Positions 1 to 12,710 of a stretch of DNA of 64,000 nucleotides are shown piece after piece. Position numbers and translations under genes: made by a program. The DNA is from Pinus tabuliformis (Eukaryota > Streptophyta > Pinopsida > Pinales > Pinaceae). The notes under the pieces are model-generated. The model saw only the letters and a list, made by a program, of their open reading frames with translations, made no database searches and was not told where the DNA came from. Numbering within the stretch: position 1 is the first letter of the stretch; each line of letters begins with the position of its first letter. The stretch lies in the NCBI GenBank assembly GCA_031772625.1, contig CM062810.1:873103650-873167649 (forward strand). The letters run 5' to 3'.

Positions 1-3000
1 ATGTCCTATAACACCTACACATAAAGAAAGAAACCAATCTGATCTTCCTAGAAAACAATATTAGTGCAACATAATAGATTATTAGAGGATATATTCAGTT
101 ACATATAAACTTAAATAAAAATAAACAAATCCAATAAATTAACTAATTCAAAAACTTTCCCCTAACTCTTGCTCCAATCAAATGTAGCTGTAGTCCAGTC
201 AATTTTAGTCATTTCCTTTGGTAAAAAGTAGTTGTTTCTTTCTAGCCGTTAGAATGGTCGATCTCTCTATTTAACTTGTTTCTAGGATCTGATTCTTCAT
301 CTTATCCTGACGATGAACCACACTCGCTGGTTTGAAACACGTCAACAAATTAATTTTGATGTGATTATCACTGAAAACGTGTCTCAAAGTCAACATAATA
401 CATCAGTGATATAACATATGAAAGAAACAAGAGAAATGAATATGGGGAAAATATTTTTTACTATTTCTATTTGATTGAACTACAGTACATTGGTGAGTCC
501 TACAAGCTTTTGCCCTTGATATGCTCCCTAACCTCTATGCTCACTCGTGTGGATGCACAAGTTTATCGTAGTCACAACTTTGGTAGCATTTTGACATAAG
601 CTCCTTTTTTCTCCTTGTGACTAGTGAAGAGCTCCATTTATATAGATTTCCTCATGATTATCCTTCATTCACCTAGAAAATGTCTTGACTGTATTAAGGC
701 GATGATTAAGTTAGACCAAATCAATCATTATTTTAATCAACAATGATTATTTTAACAAAGGTTGTTAAATTAGACTATATATAAGCTTATCCAGTCGATA
801 TTTCGCATTGTTTCATAAATCTAGTGTATAGAGGGCATTGATGGCCTACCTTTCGGTCCCCACAACTAGGCAAAAGTGTTGCTAAGCCTTGCAATTTAGT
901 TCCCACAACTAGGCAAGATTGTTGATCCCTCAAAACATTTGTTTTCTAATGTGTCACCAATCACAAATTGATTCTATGACTTGGAAAAGGATATGCTTAT
1001 CTTTTTGATCCCAGGGAACGGATTATTGGGTTATAACATAGTGATAATGAAGGATTTAAATATATCTAGAAAACCTTTATAACATTTTCCCTTTTAAATT
1101 TAATTAATTTCTTTATAAAATTAAATTAAAATAAATATTTATAAATATTTTGAATGTGAAATGAGTAATGGTTTTTGGGTATGTGGTATTCATAGGCCAT
1201 GGTTTTGCAACAAATCCTATTTACATGTTAATAATATACATGGTAAAGTGGGGGTGAATATTCATGATTGAGAATCTTGTTATATTGTAATTTTATTGTA
1301 AGTATTAAGTTTTTATGTTCTTATTAATTAGATTTAAATATGATTATGGAATCATTATTTTAATTTATATGGTAAAATGAATCTTAATTTATAATTATTA
1401 TTTATATGTTATATATTTTAGTGTGATTTTTAATTCCATGCTTGAAAAATGTCTATTTTTGTATTTTTATCTTTAATGTTATGGTCGAAAACAATTACAA
1501 TTTTAGCATCTTTAGTGTCATGTTATTATATGTTTAACAACGTGGCTGAAAACTGATGGAATTTTAATGTGTTTTAAATCCCATTGTTTTATTTTTATAG
1601 TCATTACTAAAAAAATGTTGAAACTATACCTAGGAAAGCAAAATGTTATTCTTCCAAAAATATTATTGTGTTTTTTTTTCATTTATTTTGAAAAAAAAAT
1701 GGGTTTTGCATGTAAAATATTGGTTTTATTGCCATTTTTTTAAATATGTTGAAAATTAACCATTAAAATAATAATAATAATAATAATTGTTCTAGAATAT
1801 ACACTTTTTGTTTTTAGCACAAATTTTCATGTTTTTTTGGGGTTTTTTGGGCTAGAATTCCCATTTTGAGTTTATAGTTCCCATTTCAAAGTTTACGTTG
1901 TTTATTACGTGTGTTAATTTTAATAGTTTTCATTAATTCAAGGGTAATGGATGAAATTGAAATGATGTTATGACCCAACTAATTCAAAGAAATGATGCAA
2001 AGATATGCAAATGTAAAAGTTTAGTTTCAATGAATTTTACCTAGAGTAAGGAAGAGAACTTTCCTTTTTTAGAATGAAATCATTCACATATCCCTCACTT
2101 CTCTTATTTATCACTCTGATCTTATCAAGCAAAGAAAAAAACCAACTAAAAAAATGGTATCAAAAGAAGCAAAAGAAAACATAGGAAACGCTACCCAAAA
2201 TCAAAAACCCTAGGAATAACCACAAGAATGCACTAAGATGTGAAAAATAAGTTATGAATCAAGTAATCAAGTTACAAGTAGAAAATTAGTTCAGGTCTAT
2301 CAATACAATGATGCCAGAGAGGTATCTCAACACCAATATTCCTAGAAAGAATCAAAACCCAAGAAGAAGGATAAACCCTAATTGGGTAACAAAGTCTACA
2401 ATCTTGCATGTAAACTTAGTAAAAAAGCAATGATCAAAGTCAAAAAATTCAGAGTCAAAACACCATCTAGTAGGGCTTGTAGGGAATCAAAAATCCCCTA
2501 TCAGATCAAAGCTTAACCCATTCATTTCTATAGAAAAATGGCTTTAATGCTCTGTGAAAGAAGGATTGACCGAAATAAAGATGCTATCAATGCTCCTTAG
2601 CAATTATGCAGACTGAAACAGAGGGTTATCAACACCTTGGTATAAATTATGGGAACAAAATATAGGGAGAAAACATAGATCCATGAGGTTTTAGGATATG
2701 GGTTTCGAAGCCAAGATTCTTAGATAACTATTGACCATTGTTAACACCAAGGAACCTAAAAGTCCCCAAGAAAAATAAAGTATAATAGTCTTCAAAAATT
2801 TACTTACTGGGATTTCCCCAATAGAGTTGTCATTTTTGTTTAAGAAACAATTTCACCTAGAATAGTAGGTTACTTTAATCCCAACAAGCCTTTCCCAAAG
2901 ATTGCCCAGATGGTGTGTGTGAATGATGAATTGGAGAAAAAGAAATTAGAGAATCCCAAGAACTTTCATATCATAAAAAGAAGGAAATGGACATGTCTTT

Positions 3001-6000
3001 TAACACTAGATCCTTAACTCTATTTGATGATGATGGCTCTAGGAAGATCTCCGTGGGATATTTTCTCCTAGATATCCTATATAACCTGCACAAAGAAAGA
3101 ACCAATCCTATCTTCCTAGAAACAATATTAGCACAACATAATAGATTATTAGAGGATATATCTAGTTACATATAGATTTAAATAAGAGTATTTAAATCCA
3201 TCAAATTAACTAATTAAGAAACTTTCTCCTAACTCTTGGTCCAGTCAAATGTAGTTGTAGTCTAGTCAATTTTAGTCATTTCCTTTGGTCAAAAGTAGTT
3301 GTTTCTTTCTAGCCGTTGGAATGGTCGTCTATATATTTAACTTGTTTCCATGATCTAGTTCTTCATCTTGTCCTGATGATGAACCACACTTGATGGTTTG
3401 AAACGCATCAACAAATGAATTTTGATATGATTACCACTGAAAACATGTCTCAACATAATACATTAATGATATAATAGATCAAAGAAACAAGTTAGAGGAA
3501 TATGGTGAAAATCTTTTTTACTATTGCTCTTTGATTTAACTACAGTACATTGGTGAGTCCTATAAGACTTTGCCCTTAATATGCTCCCTAACCTCTATGC
3601 TCACTAGTGTGCATGCACAAGTTTATCACGATCACAAATTTGGTAGCATTATGACATAAGATCCTTTCTTCTCCTTGTGACAAGTGAAGAGCTCCATTTA
3701 TATAGATTTCCTCATGATTAGCCTTCATTGCTCCTAGACACTCTCTTGACTGTATTAAGGTGATGATTAAGTTAGACCAAATCAATCGTTATTTTAATCA
3801 ACAACGATTATTTTCACAAAGGTTGTTAAATTAGACTAAATCTAAGCTTATCAGTTCGATCTTTCACACTGTTTCATAACTCTAGTGTCTAGAGGGAATT
3901 GATAACCTACTATTTTGGTCCCCACAACTAGGCAAGAGTGTTCCTCGACCTTCCAGTAAAGTTCCTACAACTAGGAAAGAGTGTTGATCCCTCAAAACAT
4001 TTGTTTTCTAATGTGTCACCAATCACAAATTGATTCTATGACTTGGAAAAGGATATGATTATCTTCTTGATCCCAGGGAATGGGTTATTGGGTTATAACA
4101 TAGTGATAACGAAGGATTTAAATATATCTCAAAAACCTTTATAACATTTTCCCTTTTAGATATAATTAATCTTTTTTTATAAAATTAAATTAAAATAAAT
4201 ATTTATAGAATATTTTGCTTGTGAAATGAGTTATGGTTTTTGGGTATGTGGTATTGATAGGCCATGGTATTGCAACAAATCCAATTTACAAGTTAATAAT
4301 ATACACGGTAAAGTGGGGGCGAATATTCATGATTAAGAATCTTGTTATATTGTAATTTTATTGTAAGTATTAAGTTTTTATGTTCTTATTAATTAAATTT
4401 AAATATGATTATGGAATCATTATTTTAATTTATATGGTAAAAGGAATCTTAATTTATAGCTATTATTTATATGTTATATATTTTAGTGTGACATTTAATT
4501 CTATGCTTGAAAATTTTCCATTTTTTTTATTTTTATTTTTTATCTTTAATGTTATGGTTGAAATCAATTAGAATTTTAGCGATCTTTAGTGTCATGTTAT
4601 TATATGTTTAACAACATGGATGAAAACTGATGGAATTTAATGTGTTTCGGATCCCATTATTTTATTTTTATTGTCATTACTAAAAAATGTTGAAATTATA
4701 CCTCGGAAAGAAAAATGTTATTCTACCAAAAACATTATTGTGTTTTTCTCATTTATTTTGAAAAACAAAAATTGGGTTTTGCACAGAAAATATTGGTTTT
4801 ATTGCCATTTTTTAAATATGTTGAAAATTAGCCCTAAGAAAAACTTTGTTCTAGAATACACGCTTTTTGTTTTTAGGACAATTTTTCATGTTTTTTTGGG
4901 TTTTTTGGGCAGAATTCCCATTTTGAGTATATAATTCCTGTTTCAAAGTTTGTGTTATTTATTAAGTGTGTTAATTTTAATAGTTGTTCATTAAGTCAAG
5001 GTTAATGGATGAATTTGAAATGATGTTATCACTCAAGTGATTCAAAGAAACGATGCAAAGATATGCAAATGTAAAAGTTTAGTTTCGATGAATTTTACAT
5101 AGAGTAATGAAGAGAACTTTCCTTTTTAGAATGAAACCATTCACATATCCCTCACTTCTCTCTTATTTATCACTCTAATCCTATCAATCAAAGAAAAAAA
5201 CCAACTAAAAAATTGGTATCAAAAGAAGCAAAAGAAAACATAGGAAATGCTACCCAAAACCAAAAACCCTAGGCATGACCACAAGAATGCACTAAGATAT
5301 GAAAAATAAGTTCTCAATCAAGTAATCAAGTTACATTTAGAAAATTAGTGCAATTCCATTAATACAATGATGCCAAAGAGGTATCTCAACACTAATGTTC
5401 CTAAAAAGAATCAAAACCCAAGAAGAAGGATCAAACCCTAATCAGGTAACAAAGTCCACAAAATTGCATGTAAACTTAATAAAAAAGCAATGACCAAAGA
5501 CAAAAACTTTAGAGTCAAAACACCATCCAGTAGGGCTTGTAGGGAATCAAAAATCCCCTATCAGATCTGAGCTTAACCCATTCATTTCTATAGGAAAATG
5601 CTTTCAATTCTCTGTGAAAGAAGGATTGACCAAAATAAAGAGGCTATCAATTCTCCCTCTCAGTTATGTGAATTGAAACAGAGGGTTATCAACACCCTGG
5701 TCTAAAATGTAGGCATGAAATATAGGGATAAAACATAGATCCAAGAGGTTTTAGGATATGGGTATCGAAACCAAGCTTCTTAGATGACTATTGACCACTG
5801 TAAACACCAAGGAAACTAAAAATTCCCAAGAAAAATAAAGTATAATAGTCTTAAAAAATTTACTTACTAGGATTTCCCCAATAGAGTTGCCATTTTTGTT
5901 TAAGAGACAATTTCACCTACAATAGCAGGTTACTTTAATCCCAACAAGCTTTGCCTAGAGATTGTCGAGACGTGTGTGTGAATGATGAAGTGGGGAAAAA

Positions 6001-7552
6001 GAAACTAGAAAATCCCAAGCACATTCAGATCATAAGAAGAAGGAAATGGACATGCCTTTTAATGCTAGATCCTTAACTCTATTTGACGATGATGGCTGTC
6101 GGAAGATCTCCCTGAGATATTTTCTCCTAGATATATTATATCACCTGCACACAAAGAAAGAAACCAATCTGATCTTCTTAGAAAACAATATTAGCACAAC
6201 ATAATAGATTATTAGTGGATATATTTAGCTACATATAGATTTAAATAAAAATAAATAAATCCAACAAATTAACTAATTAAGAAACTTTCCCCTAACTATT
6301 GGTCCGGTCAAATGTAGCTGTAGTCCAGTGAATTTTATTCATTTCCTTTGGTCAAAAGTAGTTTCTTTCTAGCCATCGGAATGGTCGATATCTCTATTTA
6401 ACTTGTTGCCATGATCTGGTTCTTCATCTTGTCCTGACGATGAACGACATTTGTTGGTTTGAAACGTGTTGACAAATGAATATTGATGTGATTATCACTG
6501 AAAACATGTCTCAAAATCAACATAATACATCAATGATATAACATATGAAAGAAACAAGAGAGATGAATATCGGGAAAATCTTTTTTACTATTGATTTTTG
6601 ATTGAACTACAATACATTGGTGAGTCCTACAAGACTCCACCCTTGATACACTCCCTAGCCTCTATGCTCACTAGTGTGGATGCACAAGTTTTTCGGGGTC
6701 TCAACTTTGGTAGCATTCTGACATAAACTCCTTTCTTGTCCTTGTGACTAGTGAAGAGCTCCATTTATATATATTTCCTCATGATTAGCCTTCATTGCAC
6801 CTAGACACTTTCTTGACTGTGTTAAGGTGATCATTAAGTTAGACCAAATCAATCATTATTTTAATCAACAACGATTATTTTAACAAACATTATTAAATTA
6901 GATTGAATCTAAGCTTATCCAGTGAATATTTCACACTGTTTCATAACTCTAGTGTATAGAGGGCATTGATGGCCTACTGTTTCAATCCCCACAACTAGCC
7001 AGGAGTGTTACTAGGCCTTCGAGTTTAGTTCCCACAACTAGGCAAGATCATTGATCCATCAAAACATGTGTTTTCTAATGTGTCACCAATCACAAATTGA
7101 TTCTATGACTCGGAAAAGGATATGCTTATCTTCTTGATCCTAGGGGATAGATTATTGGGTTATAACATAGTGATTACGAAGGATTTAAATATATCTCAAA
7201 AACCTTTATAACATTTCCCTTTTAGATTTAATTAATTTTGTTTATAAAATTAAACTAAAATAAATATTTATAAAATATTTTGATTGCGAAATGATTTATG
7301 ATTTTGGGGTAATTGGTATTGATAGGGCATGGTATTGCAACAAATCCTATTTACATGTTAATAATATACATGGTAAAGTGGGGGTGAACATTCATGATTA
7401 AGAATCTTGTTATATTGTTATTTTATTGTAAGTAGTTTTTATGTTCTTAATAATTAAATTTAAATATGATTATGGAATAATTATTTTAATTTATATGGTA
7501 AAAGAAATCTTAATTTATAGCTATTATTTATATGTTATATATTTTAGTGTGA
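1..7552. repeat. Tandem array of a ~3.06-kb unit (three copies, first and last partial)
   Basis: Landmarks recur at a steady offset. The sequence around 73 returns at 3140 and 6203, and the sequence around 1028 returns at 4090 and 7157, so the period is 3062-3067 bp. Copies differ by scattered substitutions and small indels and keep the same order throughout. The third copy ends near 7552, where the other two continue differently, and the array probably extends left of the window. The unit has a TATA-like element near 638-648 (again near 3697 and 6762) and a stretch starting TGGTATCA at 2156 and 5216. The latter resembles the initiator-Met tRNA primer-binding site of LTR retrotransposons. No long ORF is conserved between copies. 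The array itself is seen directly; an LTR-element origin is inference. Confidence 0.93.
2842..3175 (+). pseudogene. Short ORF fragment inside the 3.06-kb unit, unassigned
   Basis: A short reading frame near the unit end gives a 62-residue peptide beginning MDMSFNTRSLTLFDDDG (2987-3175). An upstream overlapping frame reads VGYFNPNKPFPKIAQ. In the next copy (about 6048-6200) the corresponding peptide starts MDMPFNARSLTLFDDDG but shifts frame after about 40 residues because of a small indel. The protein is therefore not maintained. I do not recognise the family. If the unit comes from an LTR element, this could be the last trace of its internal coding region. It could equally be a chance frame that survives because the copies are similar. 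Confidence 0.3.
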
Positions 7553-8330
7553 TTTTCTTTTATCTAAAAAATTGTTTGTAATTTTATTAAGAAATACAAA
7601 ATTACGATATAACAAATTGAATTTTATGAATTTTAATACTTTAAACTTCTTTCCCCCACCAGATCCTAAAGAGGAGGAGGAATTTGAGGTGGAAGAGCCC
7701 ATCGCAAATGAGAACAATCAAGAAAAAACCCAGGAGACATCTCCACAAGGACCTACGGAATCACAACCAGAAAAGCATTTACATACAATGGAAAATAGCG
7801 GAACCAAAAGGCTACATGCATCAGACACCTTTGATTCTAACAAGGAAAATCCCCAACCAGGTGCTGAAAATCCACTTCAACTTGTTCCCACGATATGGTC
7901 TTAAGGGGAGTGGCGCAATGTCGAGAAGAAAAAGGGGAGGAAAACATGATTTTCACCCCATATTGTTATATCAGTGCTCCCTGCGTGGAACACATGTTTT
8001 TTTTTGTTTGTTTATTTGTATATCTACATACTGACAAGCTATATTTGCCTCACATATGCATATGCTATGACATCCATAAAATGTAATTTTCAAACTTTAA
8101 TGGAAATTACGATTTTTTCCAGGGGAAAAAAATATAATTTAAACTTTTTATTATTAATTCAGCCAACATTTAAATGTGTACACTCATGTACAAATACTAC
8201 AACATCTCCCCCATACTGGGATCTATATTACTTTTATAATTCTTTTTTTTTTTAATTGAGCCAATATGTAAATGTTTACAAACAAAAATTTACACCACTA
8301 TAACATCACCCCCATACTAGGTTGTAAAGC
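7553..8330. repeat. Dispersed-repeat flank shared with 49.85-50.38 kb
   Basis: The sequence at 7545-7610 aligns by eye with 49856-49925 (shared core TTTTATCTAAAAA, then a TTTTATTAA block). The sequence at 8140-8320 aligns with about 50225-50380 (shared words around 'aaatgtttaca' and 'acatctccc'). Two places 42 kb apart thus carry the same repeat, with different material between the shared ends. In this copy the ORF fragment 7663-7949 lies between them. Its boundaries were placed by eye and are approximate. Confidence 0.55.
7663..7949 (+). pseudogene. Acidic, disordered protein fragment behind a splice-acceptor-like site; possibly LINE ORF1
   Basis: An open frame encodes about 80 residues rich in E, P, N and K (it includes DPKEEEEFEVEEP and KRLHASDTFDSNKEN). 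It ends at a TAA at 7902-7904. The same frame continues for 14 sensible codons (GEWRNVEKKKGRKT) to a TGA at 7947. That suggests the first stop is a mutation inside a once longer protein. The stretch before it is a run of pyrimidines ending CCCCCACCAG at 7653-7662, a good splice acceptor, so this could be a last exon. The basic W-containing tail after an acidic linker recalls C-termini of some plant LINE ORF1 proteins, but I cannot confirm this. It could also be a captured host exon. Confidence 0.35.
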
Positions 8331-9380
8331 ATCATTCAGCGCAATGATCTTATGTCATTGTTTAAATTAGAAATATTAGTGAAGAGTAATGCACTCAATG
8401 TGCAATAAACATCAAATGGGCAATGAAAAAATAGTCTTAGTCTTACACACAATGCACATTCAGAAATCATTACACACAAACTAATCAATTTTATCTTATA
8501 CAATTATATATTGTCACTATTTATATAATTTCAAAGATTTTAAAAATCACTCTAAACCATTTTCCATTAGTTTTCAAGAAGTTTGGTCAAACCTATTAAC
8601 TATATAATGTATGTTGAAGAGAAATAATCAATCTCAAATTTCAACATGATGAGTTGGATTAAAGGAATGCCTTGAAAATATTAAAGCAAGTTTGAACTCA
8701 ATGTTAAAGATTAATTTGGGAGGATTCTAATATTTGAAGTAATAATAATATACAAGACATGCATTTTGAATAAAATCATAATAATTTGACAAATAAGAAG
8801 GAAAAAGTTCTCTCTCCGGCACTTAAACATATAAAAGGCAAAAATCTAGTTGCTTTCATATTCAAGTATGAATTTATCAAACTTATCAAGGTATTGACAA
8901 CCACACATTAGACATTTCCATATCCAACCACCAAATAGATCCACTTCCTAATCAAACTAATAAATAGACCCATTTTATAAAAAACTAGATCTACCACCAA
9001 AAACACATAACCACTCCCAAAATCAAAGAAAATCTCTATTTCACCCACAAAAAAAAAATCAAATTATATTATTGTTCTTGGACAACCAAAAAACCCTTCA
9101 AATTTATTACTCTATCTCCATATTAAATGTTTTATATAGCATGCCATTGACCTATAGGTGTGGGCTTGATTGTGTGTCAACCCTTAAACTTTAAGTTGTA
9201 CCAAGCATGACTGTCAACCTAAAGTGTGCACAATGTATAATTAAGCTGATAGGAATTTTATGGTAAGTTTATTCCTGACGACATTGTAGAAGATTTGTCA
9301 ACCTTCAAGGAATATACCATTTTGTCCGTGTGATGTTCGCAAGTTTCGATTTCTGATCTCCGATAGGATGAGCTCTTTGT
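8331..9380. other. AT-rich spacer, no gene seen
   Basis: Low-complexity AT-rich sequence with no sustained reading frame, no LTR-like ends and no clear repeat partner elsewhere in the window. From about 9380 onward there are diverged traces of the 2-kb repeat described next. Confidence 0.6.
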
Positions 9381-9664
9381 TGCATGGACCTTGCCACATT
9401 TCTCTCCATACCACACAACCCTAGCCACTTATCACTTCCATATGGGGCCATTGCTATAATAATTAAACCTTCTTTTAATGGTTTTGCAGGAAGTTCACCC
9501 TATGCATGTAGCTTATCGCTTTTCAACACTTGCCCTTTATCAAAAATAACCTTTATCTGCCATGTGTCCCTCTAAGGAGAGAGAAAAGACCATGTCCTTC
9601 TTTGGTTTTTCTAAGAATTTCTTTGTTAACCTGTAATTGACCCTCCCTGCCACTTCAACACTAG

Positions 9665-10612
9665 TAGCTTTAACAATATTTCATATCACAACAGGCGCAA
9701 TTTTCCTTTTTTAAATGCTTTAAGCCCAATGTTATTTCAGTCTTAATAACTGTGTGCCAGCACAATATAGGAGCCCCTCTATCAGAAATTTTGAAATGGA
9801 AAATGTTTCAAAATGCCGATATGAAATTGGTGATTGTGATCGCCCTTGATTCTCAGCCTCATGCCTTTCCTTCTTTGTGATCATGGGCCAACCCCCATAT
9901 CGAAGCCCCTTAATCAGAGGATTTCAATCCAATATTTTACTTTGATGCAACAACATGCCTCAGCCTCCAAACTTCGATCTTCGGTTTATTACATCATTCA
10001 CTACCACATGGAACCTTGTAATTGGTGACACATGTCACCCTGTTTTGCCCCCTCGGAACCCTAAAAATGTCAAAATTGCCTGCCACATGTCCACCATCCC
10101 ATCATGCCATGTTGACATCATATGCCATGTGGTTTTATCGAAACCAATTTCTATCCACCACGCGTCCCTTATCGGAACCAATCATATTGTGCCACACGTC
10201 CATTTGGAAGAGAGAGAAAAGGCACATCCATGTCTGGTTTTGTAATGAAAATCCTTCATTATTTTGTTTCAATGTTTCCCCGATGGTTTAATGCTGATAT
10301 GTGATATGGACCTCCGACTACATGTAGGGAAATCGAAATATCACATCCATTGTCATATCGATAATTTTGAAATGCCACATATGTTAAATTGTTGATATGG
10401 CTTAATCCTTTGATTTCCAATTTGGTTTCAGACCCAATATAGTAATAAAAAATAATTTAATGGAATAACGAATCTGCTAGAGTTATGTCGAAGATATAAC
10501 ATTGCAGGAATTATTTTAGAAATTTCTGATGCATATAACATTGGTCCTATATAATAATACCCAAATATCTAAACTCTGAAACTCAGAACTGTGCTATGGA
10601 CCTCCAACCACC
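9665..10612. repeat. 2-kb tandem repeat, copy A (short)
   Basis: About 950 bp matching the first half of copies B and C. Shared blocks lie at 9703-9800 (B 10652-10750, C 12711-12810), 9920-10110 (B 10860-11050, C 12905-13100) and 10298-10362 (B 11310-11380, C 13340-13410). Copy A stops at the point equivalent to about 11620 in B and runs straight into B. Weaker traces of the same sequence appear upstream from about 9380. No protein frame is conserved between copies. Confidence 0.85.
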
Positions 10613-12710
10613 AATATGATTTTACAATATTGCATATCGTAACAGGCATTATTTTCCTTTGTTAAATGCTTCAAGTCTAAGGTTCTTTGTGTCTTAATAA
10701 CCACGTTCCAACCCATTATCAGAGCCCCTCTATCGAAACTTTTGAAATGGAAGATGTTGCAAAATGGACACATGTGATTACCCTTGGTTCTCAGACTCGT
10801 GTCTTTCCTTCTTTGTGATAGTGGGACATCCCCCATATCAGAGCTCCTTAATCGGAGGATTTCAATCCAAGATTTTACTTTGATGCAACAACATGCCTCA
10901 ACATCCAAATTCTGATCTTAGTCTATTACGTCATTCACTACCACGTGGCACCTTGTATTCGGTGACACATGTCACCCTATTTTACCCCCCTTGGAGCCCT
11001 AAAAATGCTGAAACTACCAGCCACGTGTCCACCATCCTTCCATGACATGATGATGTCATATGCCATGTCAATCTATCAAAACCAATTTTTGTCCACCACA
11101 CGTCCCTTATTGAAAATAATCATATTGCGCCACACATCCATTTGGAAGAGAGATAAAAGGAAAGTCCATGTTTGGTTTTGCAATGAAAATCCTTCGTTAT
11201 TTTATTTCATTGTTTCCTCGACGATTTAATATTCTCGGTACTTTTATATTGCAACTTCACAATATCAAAAATTTTGAAAGTTGTCACCCCTATGATTCAT
11301 CGATTGTTGATAAGTGATATGGACCTCCAACTACATGCAAGGAAATGGGAGTATTGCATCCATTGTCATATCGAAAATTTTGAAGTACCACATATGTTAA
11401 ATCACTGATATGGCTTAATCCTTTGATTGTCGATTTGGTTTCGAACCCGATATAGTAATCAAAAATAATTTAATGGAATAGAGAATCCACTATAGTTATA
11501 TCAGAGTTATCACATCAAAGGAATTCTTTTAGAAATTTCCGATACATATAACATTGGTCCTATATAATAATAACCAAATATCTAAACTCTGAAACTTTGA
11601 ACTGTGTTATCAACCTCCAACCTCCAACATGCAGACCTAGTTGTTTTATCATATCAAACTTAAATGTAAAATCACATATGCCCCTTATCGCAACTTTTGG
11701 AATATGAGCTCCGATAAGATCCACTGTCTATGCACATATCTTGCTTTTGTTGTCTATTTTATTCATTAATTAAGCGGGATTAACCGACTATGTGCATTTT
11801 CCCTCATTTTATTCTCCCTCATACGAAGATCGTATGTTTGATGCCCTTGTGCGAAACCACATTAATAGGATGAATCGGACTTTTTCTTTTGAATATTTCC
11901 CAAATATTTATTCTAATGTCAAGGTTTCAATATGCGAAAAATCATATATATGTTTAATAATTATGCCACATTCTTTAACCATTCCAACTTAAAACTTATA
12001 CGGACATCTTCATCTTGATGACTATTCTTAATCTAATTAATGGATCAACTATCTCTGTTTATTTTCGCTTTGTTATCGCTCACATGAAGTTGATATGTAT
12101 TATGCCTTGGCCACTTTATGATATGCGTTTATTGAAACGAATGACATTTATATGCTGGATCAGACTTTTACCTTCTAAGATTTCCAAAAGGATCTTATCA
12201 TGTCAAAGTTTCAAAGCTCTGAAACTCCCATATATATTTAATCTATATGTCACTTTTTCCTTTGATTAAGGTTTCAAACCTATCCACACATCTTGGCATC
12301 GAGGCCTCTTCTATTCAATAATATAATTAATGACCCGACTATTTTTATGTATTCTCACTTTACTCTCACTCGGACGAGCATTTCTCTCATTATCTCTGTC
12401 ATTGGTATCCCTGTGACCTATGTGACATGTCCTGACTCTCATTTATTGCTTCTCATTCTTACTTGGTAGATGGGTGTGTGCTCTATTTATCCTCTTCACC
12501 TTGCACTATTCTGCTACTTTTTTGAGTTGCATTTTCTATTGTTGTTACTCCACTATTACTGGTCTCTTGGTATTTCTCTTGTTGTTTCTACTACATGTCA
12601 TGTTGCTTCCTTCAATCAGATAACTATCCCGGAATTTCATTCACAAGTAGGTGAGAATCGAAAACCTACTAACCATATCGCCTTGTACACTCAAATGGTA
12701 AGTATCAATG
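10613..12710. repeat. 2-kb tandem repeat, copy B (complete)
   Basis: The most complete unit, about 2.1 kb. It contains everything in A plus a second half (11640-12710) that copy C also has. It includes an 'attaattaagcg' block at 11765-11776 (C near 13795) and a block around 12430-12520 (C 14465-14550). It ends with the segment 12570-12710, which serves as the uninterrupted reference for the insertion into copy C. Copies differ largely by C/T and G/A changes. A minus-strand frame at 10594-10908 is open but has no equivalent in the sister copies, so I do not call it a gene. Confidence 0.88.

Noticed and set aside
10594-10908. 104-residue minus-strand open frame in repeat copy B
   Set aside because: The same region in copies A and C is not open in this frame, and composition follows the repeat. 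A chance frame.
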